Positions 39,984-51,351 of a stretch of DNA of 64,000 nucleotides are shown here, in pieces; within the stretch, counting starts at the first letter, position 1; each line of letters opens with the position of its first letter. The translations under genes and the position numbers were made by a program. The stretch is from Actinomycetes bacterium. Lineage in GTDB: Bacteria; Actinomycetota; Thermoleophilia; RBG-16-64-13. Location of the stretch: contig JAGXFW010000024.1 in the NCBI GenBank assembly GCA_024637035.1, positions 62,001-126,000 of the forward strand, in the 5' to 3' direction. Under the pieces are notes generated by a model, which worked only from the letters and a program-made list of their open reading frames with translations, had not been told where the DNA came from and searched no databases.

Positions 39984-41087
39984 GTGAGCAAGAGGATAGT
40001 CGCTACCATCGTCATGCTGGTCCTGCTGGCGGCGGCGGCTGGGTGCGGCGGAGGCGACCTACCGAAAGATGTCGCTGCGCAGGTTGGCGATACGGCCATC
40101 ACCATTGCGACCCTTGAGGCGCGGGCCGCTGAGATCAGTGCGCAGAACCCCGATCTCGTGCCCGATGCCAAGGAGAACCCAGAGCAGTACACGGACTTCG
40201 TCAAGGACGTGCTCGATTACCTGGTCACGCTCGAGGTGGTCAATCAGAACGCGGCGGAACTCGGTGTAGCGATAACCGACGAAGAACTCCAGGCCAAACT
40301 GGACGAGCTCAAGGTCATGTTCGGTGGTGACGAAGAGGCCTTCAATGCCGCCCTTACCGAGCAGAACATCACCCTCGACCAGTTGACCAGCAGTCTGCGC
40401 GAACGCGAGTTGCTGGACGCCACGGTGGAAGCTGTAACGAAGGATCTCGTGATCTCCGACGAGGAGATCGCCGCCTACTACGAAGAGAACCAAGCCCAGT
40501 TCCAGGAAGCTGAGAGCAGGACCGCCCGTCACATGCTCTTCGCTCCAGGCGACGCGGTGGACCCCGAGGCCGAGTTCACCGATGAAGAATGGCAGGCGGC
40601 GTTCGATGACGCCGAGGCGGCACGGAAGCGAGTGTTCGGCGGTGAGGACTTTGCCACGGTCGCCCGCGAGGTCTCGGAAGACCTTGGCTCCAAGGAGCAG
40701 GGGGGCGACCTCGGCCAAGTGGCGCGCGGTGTGATGGTCCCTGCGTTCGAGGAGTCTGTCTTTACGCTGGAGGCCGGCGAGGTCTCTCAGCCGGTGAAGA
40801 CCCAGTTCGGCTACCACCTCATCAAGGTCGAGTCGGTCAATGAGGCGCGGCAGCAGCCCCTGGAAGAGGTTCGCGACCAGATAGAGGCGACCCTGCTGGA
40901 CGAGGCGAAGAAGGCAACGTGGGATAGCTGGCTGGCCACAGCCAAGGAGACCGCCGGGGTGCAGATCGCCGAGCCGTACGTGATAGAGACCACCACCACG
41001 ACCGCGGCCGGCGAGACCACCACGACCGCGGCGGGCGAGACCACCACCACGACCGCGGCCGGCGAGACCACCACGACCACGCAGTAG
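39984..41087 (+). CDS. PrsA/SurA-like lipoprotein peptidyl-prolyl isomerase
   Basis: This 367-residue envelope foldase has a lipoprotein signal ending LLAAAAGC. A SurA N-terminal-like helical domain follows (about 45–160). A parvulin/PpiC domain (about 165–295) contains ARHMLFAPG, GGEDFATVAREVSEDLGSKEQ and FGYHLIKVESV. The C-terminal 35 residues are a low-complexity tail built from repeats of TTTTAAGE, encoded by imperfect 24–27-bp DNA repeats. GTG at 39984 has AGGAGA upstream. A position after mfd is common for this gene in Gram-positive bacteria. It probably assists folding of exported proteins. Confidence 0.9.
   Translation: MSKRIVATIVMLVLLAAAAGCGGGDLPKDVAAQVGDTAITIATLEARAAEISAQNPDLVPDAKENPEQYTDFVKDVLDYLVTLEVVNQNAAELGVAITDEELQAKLDELKVMFGGDEEAFNAALTEQNITLDQLTSSLRERELLDATVEAVTKDLVISDEEIAAYYEENQAQFQEAESRTARHMLFAPGDAVDPEAEFTDEEWQAAFDDAEAARKRVFGGEDFATVAREVSEDLGSKEQGGDLGQVARGVMVPAFEESVFTLEAGEVSQPVKTQFGYHLIKVESVNEARQQPLEEVRDQIEATLLDEAKKATWDSWLATAKETAGVQIAEPYVIETTTTTAAGETTTTAAGETTTTTAAGETTTTTQ
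40990..41084 (+). repeat. In-frame tandem repeat encoding a Thr-rich tail
   Basis: About four imperfect units of ACC/ACG triplets followed by GCGGCCGGCGAG encode TTTT(T)AAGE at the end of the foldase gene. Such a repeat could vary in length by slippage. Confidence 0.75.
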
Positions 41088-41187
41088 GCTGGGATCGACA
41101 GGGCCATGGCAGCCAACGGCGGGGTCGGCGAGTGATCGCGCGATCCCGCGGGGCTGGGTGGACTCGGCGGCCTTCGAGGGAGGTTTG

Positions 41188-43481
<2,294 letters not shown>

Positions 43482-43488
43482 GGCGCGG

Positions 43489-45036
43489 GTGAGCGGAGTC
43501 GAGGGCACGGAGTCCGATCCCGCTCGATCCGGGCTCGGAGGGGGTAAGGGGTCTGCGTTCCGGCGTACGCGCATCGTGGCGACACTCGGCCCCGCCTCCC
43601 AGACGCCTGAAGTCGTCGAGGCGCTTCTCTCCGCCGGGGTCGACGTAGCGAGGGTGAACTTCTCGCACGGCACGCGCGCCGATCACGGGCGCCAGATACA
43701 GCTGGTACGTTCGGTCGCGGCCCGCTTGGGGCGCAACGTGGCGGTGCTTCAAGATCTGCAGGGCCCGAAGATCCGTGTCGGCCGCGTGGCCGGGGGGGAA
43801 GTGCTGCTGGTCGCGGGCGCGTCGCTGCGCCTGCACCCCGACGACGGCACCTTGGGCACGGCTGAGCGACTCGGCGTCTCCCTGGCTACGCTGGCGGACC
43901 AACTCGCCCCGGGTACGGCAATCCTCATCGATGACGGGCGGGTGCGCCTGCGAGTGGTCGGTGTAGACGGCGAGGCCGTGCGCTGCGTGGTCGAAGTGGG
44001 CGGCGTGGTGGGGGACCGCAAAGGGGTGAACGTGCCCGGGGTCACACTCGACGTGCCATCGCTCACCGAGAAGGACGTGGCCGACATCGAGTACGGCGCC
44101 GAGTGTGGCGTGGATCTCGTGGCCCTTTCGTTCGTGCGTTCGGCCGCCGACGTGCACCGATTGCGCCGAAGTTTGGAGTCGCTGGGCAGCGGCGCCCGCA
44201 TCATTGCCAAGATCGAGAAGCACGAGGCCCTCGCACACATCGACGAGATCATCGAGGCGTCCGATGGGGTCATGGTGGCACGCGGCGACCTCGGCGTCGA
44301 GATCCCGCCCGAGCAGGTGCCGCGCTGGCAGAAAGCGATCATCCGTCTGGCGACGGCTCGAGCGCGCGCCGTGATCACGGCTACCCAGATGCTCGAATCG
44401 ATGACCGCGGCGCCCACCCCGACCCGTGCCGAGGCTTCAGATGTGGCAAACGCCGTCTACGACGGCACCACGGCCGTGATGCTGTCGGGTGAGACCGCTA
44501 TCGGGGCGTACCCAGTCGCGAGCGTGGCCACGATGGCCCGCATCGTGGCCACGGTGGAGGAGGACCTGTTCGGCGCCCGGGGGGGCATGCTTTCCGCCGG
44601 GGTCTCCCAGAGGTTCGCGGATTCCCGGCCTGTCTCCGGCTCGGAGATCGTCGCGGCGGGCGGTGTGACGCCTCCCGATACCACAGAGGCCATCAGTCGA
44701 GCCGCGTGCGCTCTCGCGGCGGACCTCGGCGCTGCGGCCATCCTGACGCCCACCCGGACGGGAGCAACGGCCAGGCAGGTGTCGCGGCACCGTCCGCATG
44801 TGCCGGTGATCGCCACGACTCCGTCGGAGGCGGTGTGCTCTCAGCTGGCGCTGGAGTGGGGGGTCGTGCCGCTGGTGGTCGTGGAGGCCTCCGATACAGA
44901 CGAGACGATCCGGGTGGCGCTCCGCGCCGCACGGACCACCGGACTCGTGAAGACCGGGGATCTCGTGGTGGTGACCTGCGGTGCGCTGGTCAACGTGCCG
45001 GGATCGACGAACGTGATCAAGGTGGAACGGGTCTAG
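43489..45036 (+). CDS. pyk: Pyruvate kinase
   Basis: This 515-residue pyruvate kinase makes ATP and pyruvate from phosphoenolpyruvate. RRTRIVATLGPASQTPE, VARVNFSHGTRADH, LQDLQGPKIRVG, IIAKIEKHEALAHIDEII (catalytic Lys), MVARGDLGVEIPPEQVP and TATQMLESMTAAPTPTRAEASDVANAV cover the barrel. The C-terminal allosteric domain is present (AILTPTRTGATARQVSRHRP). There is no extra PEP-utiliser domain. The first 24 residues before RRTRI are an unusual Gly/Ser-rich extension; GTG at 43489 is the only good start. Confidence 0.97.
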   Translation: MSGVEGTESDPARSGLGGGKGSAFRRTRIVATLGPASQTPEVVEALLSAGVDVARVNFSHGTRADHGRQIQLVRSVAARLGRNVAVLQDLQGPKIRVGRVAGGEVLLVAGASLRLHPDDGTLGTAERLGVSLATLADQLAPGTAILIDDGRVRLRVVGVDGEAVRCVVEVGGVVGDRKGVNVPGVTLDVPSLTEKDVADIEYGAECGVDLVALSFVRSAADVHRLRRSLESLGSGARIIAKIEKHEALAHIDEIIEASDGVMVARGDLGVEIPPEQVPRWQKAIIRLATARARAVITATQMLESMTAAPTPTRAEASDVANAVYDGTTAVMLSGETAIGAYPVASVATMARIVATVEEDLFGARGGMLSAGVSQRFADSRPVSGSEIVAAGGVTPPDTTEAISRAACALAADLGAAAILTPTRTGATARQVSRHRPHVPVIATTPSEAVCSQLALEWGVVPLVVVEASDTDETIRVALRAARTTGLVKTGDLVVVTCGALVNVPGSTNVIKVERV

Positions 45037-45080
45037 GACTCCGTGCAGGAAAGTCGACGTATGGAGCGAACAAACGGCTA

Positions 45081-45581
45081 ATGACTACCACTCCCAAAAC
45101 AGGCGCCGGCGGAGGCGCTGGAACATCCAAGACCAGCCGGCGTCGTCAAGCTGCCCGTACGGTGGCTTCGCCGAGCCCGGCCGAACGCGCGGCGGTCAAA
45201 AGGGGCTCCGATCGCCGTGGGCGGGGCATCTCCCCATGGCTCGCGATCATCGTGCTCGTCATCGCGGTTCTTGGCATCGCCGGCAGCGTGAAGCCGTTCA
45301 ACGATCTTCAAGAAGTGAGGCGGGAACAGGCAGAGATGGAGGCGCAGGTCGCTCTTCTCGAGCAGGAGAACGCCGCGGTCTCCTCGCAGATCGATCTCCT
45401 CGAACGTGACTCGTATGTAGAAGCGCTCGCCCGGTCTGAGCTGAACCTCGCTCGACCCGGGGAAGACGTGTATATCGTCACGGGAGTCCCAAAGAGCGCC
45501 TCGTCCTTGGCGGAGGAACCGACCGCCGAGAAGCCCGGGCCTCTCGAAAGACTGCTCGATTCCCTGCGAAGTCTCTACTGA
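45081..45581 (+). CDS. FtsB/DivIC-type septum formation initiator
   Basis: This 166-residue bitopic protein has a basic, disordered N-terminus (about 1–50), one transmembrane helix (WLAIIVLVIAVLGIAG) and a coiled coil (VRREQAEMEAQVALLEQENAAVSSQIDLLE split over about 78–107). The FtsB/DivIC signature SYVEALARSELNLARPGEDVYIV follows. Such proteins link the divisome with FtsL and FtsQ/DivIB. The ATG at 45081 is used. The gene stands between pyk or eno and the DUF501/ppx gene, the classical actinobacterial order. Confidence 0.88.
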   Translation: MTTTPKTGAGGGAGTSKTSRRRQAARTVASPSPAERAAVKRGSDRRGRGISPWLAIIVLVIAVLGIAGSVKPFNDLQEVRREQAEMEAQVALLEQENAAVSSQIDLLERDSYVEALARSELNLARPGEDVYIVTGVPKSASSLAEEPTAEKPGPLERLLDSLRSLY

Positions 45582-45604
45582 CACCGTCTCTAGGCGGGTC
45601 TCCG

Positions 45605-47191
45605 GTGACCGAGGAAGACAGCGATCTGCGCCTGGCCGTGTGCGGCCAGGTGGGACGCGCGCCGCGCGGGGAATGGCACGTGGTGGCGGTCTGTCCGTAT
45701 GGTCTGCCGGCGGTGGTCGAGACCGCTCCGTATCTGGATGACGGCGCTCCCTTTCCGACTCTCTACTACTTGACGTGTCCCTCCGCGGTGGAGAAGGTCT
45801 CACGGGCCGAAGCCGCCCGCGGTGTAGAACACCTTCGCCGCCGGCTCCACGATGACCCCTCCTTCTCGACCTCGTTGCGCGAGCTGGATCGTCGCTGCCG
45901 TGAACGAAGGCGCGAATTGGCCGACGAGACTCCGGACGCCGCGAGGATCGACCGGGGCGCGGTGCTGGATCGCGGAGTCGGAGGCCCTGCCGGCGTCGAA
46001 GTTGCCACCTGCCTGCACGCGTACACCGCGGCTCTCATTGCCGCCCGCGCCGGCGTCCTAGGGGAAGCCTTCGCCGGGGACGCTCTCGGCGAACTTGATG
46101 GCCTACTGACGACCGGGGGGTCGCTCTGGTGCACCGACGCCCGCTGCACCTCCCTACTCCCGGGCCCTCCACGTATCAAGGCGGCCATCGACGTGGGCAC
46201 GAACTCCGTTCGACTGCTAGTGGGAGCCACTGGAAGCGGTACCGGTCTTCGCACGCTCGCTCGCAGAGCGCGGGTCACCAGGTTGGGAGCGGGGTTCGAG
46301 AGGACCGGGCCGCTCGATCCTGAAGCGGCGCGGCGTACCGCGGAGGCTGTGAGCGACTTCGTGAAGGAGGCCCGTCAGCTGGGCGCGGAGGTCATTGACC
46401 TGGTGGGGACGAGCGCTTCGCGTGACGCGTCCGACGGACCCGAGTTCGTCGCAGGTCTCGGGGCCGAACTCGGCATCCGCGCTCGGGTGGCGAGCGGTCC
46501 GGAGGAGGCCGAGCTCTCCTACCGAGGCGCCACCCTCGACCTGCCCGAACAAGACATCGTGGTCATCGACGTGGGCGGGGGGTCCACGGAATTGGTTCGT
46601 GGCATCGCCCAGGCCGGCGACTCCGGCCCGCTCGTGGGCGGGCGTGCCTCAGACGCGGCGGCAGCGGCTGCCCACCTCGCTCCCGCCTTCGATGCCGTGA
46701 GCCTCGACCTCGGTTGTGTGCGGGGAACGGCAGCCTGGTTCCGTGACGATCCTCCCACACACCAAGAGCGGTATGCTGCCCGGGATGCGGCGCGCGCGGC
46801 TTTCGAACCATTCGCCATGGACTTCGGGCCATCCCGGCCTTCGGCGGATTCGGAGTCGGCCGGCCTGCCGCCCACAGGCTCTCGATTGGTGGGTGTGGCA
46901 GGCACCATCACCACACTCGCCTGTCTGATTCTGGAACTCGCGTCGTACGACCCGGTCGCCATCCACCTTCGGCGGTTCTCCCGCTCTGACTTGGCTAAAC
47001 AGGTCGACCGCCTCGCGGCCCTTGGGGCCGAGGAGCGGGCCGCCTTGCCCTGCATGCAGACGGGTCGGGCAGGAGTGATCGTCGCCGGCGGCGAGGTGCT
47101 TCTGGGGGCCATGGAGGCTCTCGGATGGACTGAGGTGACGGTCTCCGAGCGAGACATCCTCGACGGCATCCTCCTCGAGGCAGCGCCCTAG
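45605..47191 (+). CDS. DUF501–exopolyphosphatase (Ppx/GppA) fusion
   Basis: This 528-residue protein joins two genes that are separate neighbours in most actinobacteria. Residues 1–185 are DUF501 (PRGEWHVVAVCPYGLPAVVETAPYLDDG, then FPTLYYLTCP and the Cys/Trp-rich SLWCTDARC). Residues about 193–528 are a Ppx/GppA phosphatase with AAIDVGTNSVRLLVG, VIDVGGGSTELVRG and VGVAGTITTLACL, expected to hydrolyse polyphosphate or pppGpp. There is no stop, frameshift or new ribosome site at the junction. The Ppx part contains Ala-rich inserts. GTG at 45605. Confidence 0.9.
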   Translation: MTEEDSDLRLAVCGQVGRAPRGEWHVVAVCPYGLPAVVETAPYLDDGAPFPTLYYLTCPSAVEKVSRAEAARGVEHLRRRLHDDPSFSTSLRELDRRCRERRRELADETPDAARIDRGAVLDRGVGGPAGVEVATCLHAYTAALIAARAGVLGEAFAGDALGELDGLLTTGGSLWCTDARCTSLLPGPPRIKAAIDVGTNSVRLLVGATGSGTGLRTLARRARVTRLGAGFERTGPLDPEAARRTAEAVSDFVKEARQLGAEVIDLVGTSASRDASDGPEFVAGLGAELGIRARVASGPEEAELSYRGATLDLPEQDIVVIDVGGGSTELVRGIAQAGDSGPLVGGRASDAAAAAAHLAPAFDAVSLDLGCVRGTAAWFRDDPPTHQERYAARDAARAAFEPFAMDFGPSRPSADSESAGLPPTGSRLVGVAGTITTLACLILELASYDPVAIHLRRFSRSDLAKQVDRLAALGAEERAALPCMQTGRAGVIVAGGEVLLGAMEALGWTEVTVSERDILDGILLEAAP

Positions 47192-47323
47192 ACCAGGTCG
47201 GGCTTCGCGACGTCAGGCGCGGCGTCAGGAGGTGACCCAGAGTTCGGGTGCGCGGAGGGAGCCGTGTGCGCCACCCCTGAGACGCGAATCTAGCCTCGGG
47301 CTGGTAAAGTTGTCCAGGCTCGG

Positions 47324-47406
47324 GCCGGAGTGGCGGAACGGCAGACGCAACGGTCTTAAACACCGTTGGGCTAACACCCGTGGGGGTTCGACTCCCCTCT
47401 CCGGCC
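47324..47406 (+). tRNA. tRNA-Leu (TAA anticodon)
   Basis: Acceptor arms GCCGGAG (47324–47330) and CTCCGGC (47399–47405) pair. The anticodon arm ACGGT–CTTAAAC–ACCGT gives anticodon TAA, a long variable arm (GGGCTAACACCC) follows, and the T-arm is GGGGG–TTCGACT–CCCCT. The base after the acceptor stem is C at 47406, where A73 is expected for tRNA-Leu, and CCA is not encoded. Confidence 0.93.
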
Positions 47407-47457
47407 TCTCGTTCGGGTGCTCACGCCCGCGGCTCTCCTGTCGAGCGCCCGCGAGCT

Positions 47458-47495
47458 CAAGCCCAAGGGCCGCTTCGGTGGGGCCCCTGGGCTTG
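47458..47495 (+). terminator. Hairpin downstream of tRNA-Leu
   Basis: CAAGCCCA (47458–47465) and TGGGCTTG (47488–47495) enclose a second GGGCC/GGCCC stem with a CTTCGG-like loop. No U-tract follows. It is a plausible terminator or processing barrier 50 bp after the tRNA. Confidence 0.5.
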
Positions 47496-47614
47496 CCGCA
47501 CCGGCCTGCACTGAGTGCAAGTTGCCCTCATTGTTGCTGCTCCGTTTTCGCAGTGCTTCCCGTGGGTACGTCATGGCTCTTAGAACGCCGCTCTTCGATC
47601 CGACGGGGGATACC

Positions 47615-47998
47615 ATGAGGAAGCAGATGGGATACGCACTCGTGTGCGCTTCGCTGGTTGCCGGACTTGCTCTTGTTTCGGGATGCGGGGGCTCGGACAC
47701 TGTGAGCACACTGCCTCTTCCGACGACTCTCTCGACCTCCGCTCCCACGGACGCCACGTCCGGCGGCGGGGCCTCGGCCGGGGACGCGGTCTTCGCATCG
47801 ACGTGCGCCGGTTGTCACGGCGCGGACGGAACCGGCGCTTCGGGGCCTGATCTGACCTCACGCGGCACACTTACCATGGAGCGTATTGTCGACCAAGTGA
47901 CCAATGGTGGCTCCAGCATGCCCGCATATGGGAGCAAGCTCTCATCAGCCGAGATCGATGCGGTCGCCGAGTACGTGCTCGGCTCGATCGTCAAGTAG
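47615..47998 (+). CDS. Lipoprotein monohaem cytochrome c
   Basis: This 127-residue c-type cytochrome is anchored by a lipoprotein signal: basic MRKQ start, hydrophobic helix and lipobox VSGC. A Thr/Ser-rich spacer (about 25–55) precedes the class I cytochrome domain. The haem site is CAGCHG, and the distal Met is probably in SSMPAYGSKLSSAEID, followed by the usual C-terminal helix AVAEYVLGSIV. The ATG at 47615 is preceded by GGGGGA. It suggests an exported electron-transfer step, perhaps linked with the multicopper oxidase, although the two genes are far apart. Confidence 0.88.
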   Translation: MRKQMGYALVCASLVAGLALVSGCGGSDTVSTLPLPTTLSTSAPTDATSGGGASAGDAVFASTCAGCHGADGTGASGPDLTSRGTLTMERIVDQVTNGGSSMPAYGSKLSSAEIDAVAEYVLGSIVK

Positions 47999-48345
47999 AG
48001 GCGACCGGCAACCGACGGTCGGCAACCAACGGTCGCCGACCAACGGTCGCCGACCAACGCCGGGCACCGCCGCCGGCGCCAACGGCCCCGGCACCCGGCA
48101 CCGATCATCGAAACATGGGGCGAAGGCCGCTTGGGCCCCACCTCGGCGACTCGGTGATCAGCGCAGCTGATGGGTCGAGCGCCGACGCCGCCGACCCCGC
48201 CGGTCGATCCTTCGGCCACGGTCTGCTTGACCAGAGTGCCTTGGGCTTGCTATAGGTGTCGGGAGTCGCATGCGGGTGTTGCGCTGCGTCTCTTCGGGCC
48301 TTCCTCCCCTCGGGAGGCCGAGAGCCGATGAGAGGAGCCCTCGAG
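47999..48345. other. Intergenic region with short tandem repeats
   Basis: This 347-bp gap has no convincing gene. It holds three 14-bp units of GGTCGCCGACCAAC type at 48017–48058 (the first with two changes) and further GC-rich repeats to about 48105. A CCTCCCCTCGGGAGG hairpin lies at about 48303–48317, just before the surface-protein start. In-frame ATG or GTG starts at 48256 and 48328 exist for the next gene. Confidence 0.5.
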
Positions 48346-50436
48346 ATGCAGTCGCGCCTTCTGTGCCGCTCGACCCAAAGCGCCGCCACGACTGCGCTCC
48401 TGGCCGCCGTCTTGGTGGCCCTGATCGCAGTGGTCCTGCTTCCCAGCGCCGTTCCTGCGATCGCGTCTGAAGGGCCCACGTATCAAGCCATCACCGGTGT
48501 CGACCGCTACGCCACCGCCATCATGGTCTCCAAGAGGGCCTATCCTCTGGGAGCCCCCGTGGTATGTGTGGTGAAAGGCGACGACTTCCCCGACGCCCTG
48601 GCCGCCGCACCACTCGCCTTCGCGCAGGGCGGGCCGGTCATCCTGACTCCTTCCTCAGGCCTCACCGAAGCTGTGAAGACCGAACTCGGCCGCCTCGGGG
48701 CGAGCACCGTGTACTTCATCGGTCTGCCTACCCGTATCAAGCAGCAGGTGCAGGATGCGCTACCCGGAGCCACCATACGGTCGTTCGTGGGGACCGATCG
48801 CTACCACACCGCCACGCTTCTTGCCGAGGAGCTCGCGACCGTCGTCGGGCCTTCGGACTACGTCGTGTTGGCGCCCGGGGACAAGTTCCCCGACGCACTC
48901 TCTGTGGCCCCTCTGGCGGCCAGCAAGGGTTGGGCCATCCTCCTCACCCCGCAGGCGGGCAAGCTGCCCGAGGTCACCGCGTCGATGATCAAGACGCTGG
49001 GGGCTACCAAGGCGCTGGTGGTGGGCACCTACGTGAGCCCGCCCGCCTCCGTGGGGGAGGTCACGCGAAAGGTCGGCACCGATCGTTACCACACGAGCGC
49101 CCTCGTCGCCGACTACGCAGGGGGCCAAGGCCTCTCCTTCGCTCATGTGGCCCTGGCGACCGGCGAGAACTACCCCGATGCTCTCGTCGTAGGGCCGTAT
49201 CTTGCGCAAGACGGCGGGATCTTGCTTCTGACACAGCCGGGCGGCGTGCCGAACGCGATCGCGAAGACTCTCACGGCCCGCAAGGCCGACATCAAGCGCA
49301 TCGACCTGGTCGGACTTCCCGCCTCTCTCGAAGGGGTGGTGCGCGGGTTGTTCGCCCCGGCCTCGCTCACGTGGAGCACGATCGAAGCGGGATCGAGACA
49401 CACGCTGGCACTGCGAGGTGACGGTTCGCTGTGGGCTTGGGGCAGCAACGGCAGCGGCAGGCTGGGGGACGGCACCACGACACCTCGGAAGACACCGGTG
49501 CGCATCGGCACGGACACCGACTGGAAGACGCTCGGCGCCGGCGACGCGCATTCTCTCGCTATCAAGACCGATGGTTCTCTGTGGGCGTGGGGCAACAACG
49601 CCGGCGGCCGACTTGGCGACGGCAGCACCAGCACCAGAAAGGCACCGAGGCGCGTCGGCGCGGACACCGACTGGGTCGCGGTGTCCGCCGGCAAGGAGCA
49701 CTCGCTTGCCTTGAAGGCCGACGGTTCTCTCTGGGCCTGGGGCGTCAACCTGTATGGGCAGTTCGGTGACGGCTCCGCCACTGGGAGCCTTGTCCCCGTG
49801 CGCGTGGGATCGCTCACCGATTGGGTGCTCGTGGACGCCGGCGCCGAACGCTCGCTCGGGGTTCGGGCAGACGGCTCCCTGTGGGCTTGGGGGCGGAACT
49901 ACATGGGCGTCCTTGGGGACGGCACTTCGATGGACCAGCTCCTTCCCTCACGGGTCGGCTTTGCGACCGGCTGGTCGGCGGCCGCGGCGGGCGATCACCA
50001 CACGCTGGGCCTGAGGAACGACGGCTCCGTATATGGTTGGGGCCTCAACTGGTACGGGGAGGTGGGCGACGGCACCGGCGGAGCCGAGTCGGAACGGCTC
50101 ACTCCGGTGCGCGTGGGCTCCGCGACGAACTGGACGATGGTCGCGGCCGGCAGTGGCCACTCCGTGGGTCTGAGGTCCGACGGCTCCATCTGGGCCTGGG
50201 GCATCAACTGGTATGGTCAGTTGGGCAACGGGTCCAACACCGACCGCTCGTCGCCGGTGCAGATGGGATCCGGCAAGGACTGGGTGGCGGTGAGCGCAGG
50301 CGAGTCGCATACGCTCGGCCTCAAGCGCGACGGCACCCTGTGGGCGTGGGGGCGCAACTACGAAGGCCAACTCGGCGACGGCACGACCAACCACCGCTGG
50401 ACGCCGGTGAAGGTGCTGACATCTCCCACCGGCTAG
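48346..50436 (+). CDS. Secreted protein: CWB2 cell-wall-binding repeats plus RCC1 propeller
   Basis: This predicted 696-residue surface protein has a Sec signal ([23 protein letters not shown]). Three cell-wall-binding type 2 (CWB2, Cwp84-like) repeats span about residues 45–330, each with a VDRYATA / GTDRYHTA segment and a [14 protein letters not shown] / [14 protein letters not shown] motif. Seven RCC1-type repeats (about 341–690) follow, each with [28 protein letters not shown]. CWB2 triplets anchor proteins to cell-wall polymers. RCC1 repeats fold as a seven-bladed propeller used for binding. I chose ATG at 48346 with AGAGGAG eight bases upstream; ATG at 48328 is possible. Confidence 0.92.
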   Translation: MQSRLLCRSTQSAATTALLAAVLVALIAVVLLPSAVPAIASEGPTYQAITGVDRYATAIMVSKRAYPLGAPVVCVVKGDDFPDALAAAPLAFAQGGPVILTPSSGLTEAVKTELGRLGASTVYFIGLPTRIKQQVQDALPGATIRSFVGTDRYHTATLLAEELATVVGPSDYVVLAPGDKFPDALSVAPLAASKGWAILLTPQAGKLPEVTASMIKTLGATKALVVGTYVSPPASVGEVTRKVGTDRYHTSALVADYAGGQGLSFAHVALATGENYPDALVVGPYLAQDGGILLLTQPGGVPNAIAKTLTARKADIKRIDLVGLPASLEGVVRGLFAPASLTWSTIEAGSRHTLALRGDGSLWAWGSNGSGRLGDGTTTPRKTPVRIGTDTDWKTLGAGDAHSLAIKTDGSLWAWGNNAGGRLGDGSTSTRKAPRRVGADTDWVAVSAGKEHSLALKADGSLWAWGVNLYGQFGDGSATGSLVPVRVGSLTDWVLVDAGAERSLGVRADGSLWAWGRNYMGVLGDGTSMDQLLPSRVGFATGWSAAAAGDHHTLGLRNDGSVYGWGLNWYGEVGDGTGGAESERLTPVRVGSATNWTMVAAGSGHSVGLRSDGSIWAWGINWYGQLGNGSNTDRSSPVQMGSGKDWVAVSAGESHTLGLKRDGTLWAWGRNYEGQLGDGTTNHRWTPVKVLTSPTG

Positions 50437-50496
50437 CTTCCCGTCGTCGTGCGAAGTGGGTGGCGAAACGCGAGTCAGTCAGGGGGCAGGCGACCG

Positions 50497-51351
50497 ATGG
50501 GTGAGTTCACGGGCAAGACCGCGTTCATCTCTGGGGCGAGTCGAGGCATCGGCTTGGCGATCGCGGTGCGGTTGGCCGCGGAGGGCGCCGCGGTCGCCTT
50601 CATCGCCAAGACGGCGGAACCGCACCCGGCCCTTCCCGGCACCGTGTACACGGCGGCCGCCGAGATCGAAGCCGCGGGAGGCAGGGCGCTCGCGATCGTG
50701 GGGGATATCCGCTCAGACGAACAGGTGCAGGCGGCTGTCGAACAGACAGTCTCTGAATTCGGAGGCGTCGACTTCGTGGTGAACAACGCCTCGGCGATCG
50801 ACCTGTCGCCCACGGAACACCTGCCCATGAAGCGCTACGACCTGATGCAAGACGTGAATGCGCGCGGCACCTTCCTGGTGTCGAAGGCCTGCATCCCGTA
50901 CCTGCGTGCGGCGCGGAGGCAGGGCCGCGACGCCCATATCCTCACGCTGAGCCCGCCTCTCGATCTGCGTGCGCGCTGGTTTGGAGCGAACCTGGGCTAT
51001 GCCATCGCGAAGTACGGCATGAGTATGTGCACGTTGGGGCTGGCTGCCGAGTTGGCCGACGAGGGCATCGCTGCCAACAGCCTCTGGCCGCGCACCATCA
51101 TCGCCACCGCCGCGGTGCAGAACCTGCTCGGCGGCGACGAGGCCATGGCCCGAGCGCGCCGTCCCGAGATCCTCGCCGACGCCGCCTACGAGATCCTTCG
51201 CAGACCGAGCACGGAGTGCACCGGCAACTTCTTCATCGATGACGAAGTCCTGGCCGAGGCCGGCACCACCGACCTGTCAGCCTACTCCTACGGAGACGAG
51301 AGCGGGCTTCAGGGCGACATATTCCTGGGCGGCTGGCTGGGGGAGGAGTGA
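50497..51351 (+). CDS. Short-chain dehydrogenase/reductase, HSDL2-like
   Basis: This 284-residue SDR uses NAD(P)(H) on an unknown alcohol or carbonyl substrate. SGASRGIGLAIAVRLAAEG is the TGxxxGIG coenzyme motif, and VVNNASAIDLSPTE is the NNAG segment. SPPLDLRARWFGANLGYAIAKYGM contains the YxxxK catalytic pair, with a Ser upstream in LTLSP. The C-terminal half, including NSLWPRTIIATAAVQNLLGG, resembles the hydroxysteroid dehydrogenase-like protein 2 group. ATG at 50497. The stop overlaps the transporter GTG, and a decarboxylase-type PLP enzyme follows, which points to a small catabolic operon. Confidence 0.9.
   Translation: MGEFTGKTAFISGASRGIGLAIAVRLAAEGAAVAFIAKTAEPHPALPGTVYTAAAEIEAAGGRALAIVGDIRSDEQVQAAVEQTVSEFGGVDFVVNNASAIDLSPTEHLPMKRYDLMQDVNARGTFLVSKACIPYLRAARRQGRDAHILTLSPPLDLRARWFGANLGYAIAKYGMSMCTLGLAAELADEGIAANSLWPRTIIATAAVQNLLGGDEAMARARRPEILADAAYEILRRPSTECTGNFFIDDEVLAEAGTTDLSAYSYGDESGLQGDIFLGGWLGEE

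Noticed and set aside
40990-41084. CRISPR-like appearance of regularly spaced repeats
   Set aside because: The repeats are in frame inside a coding sequence, short and without unique spacers. No CRISPR array or cas gene was seen anywhere in the window.
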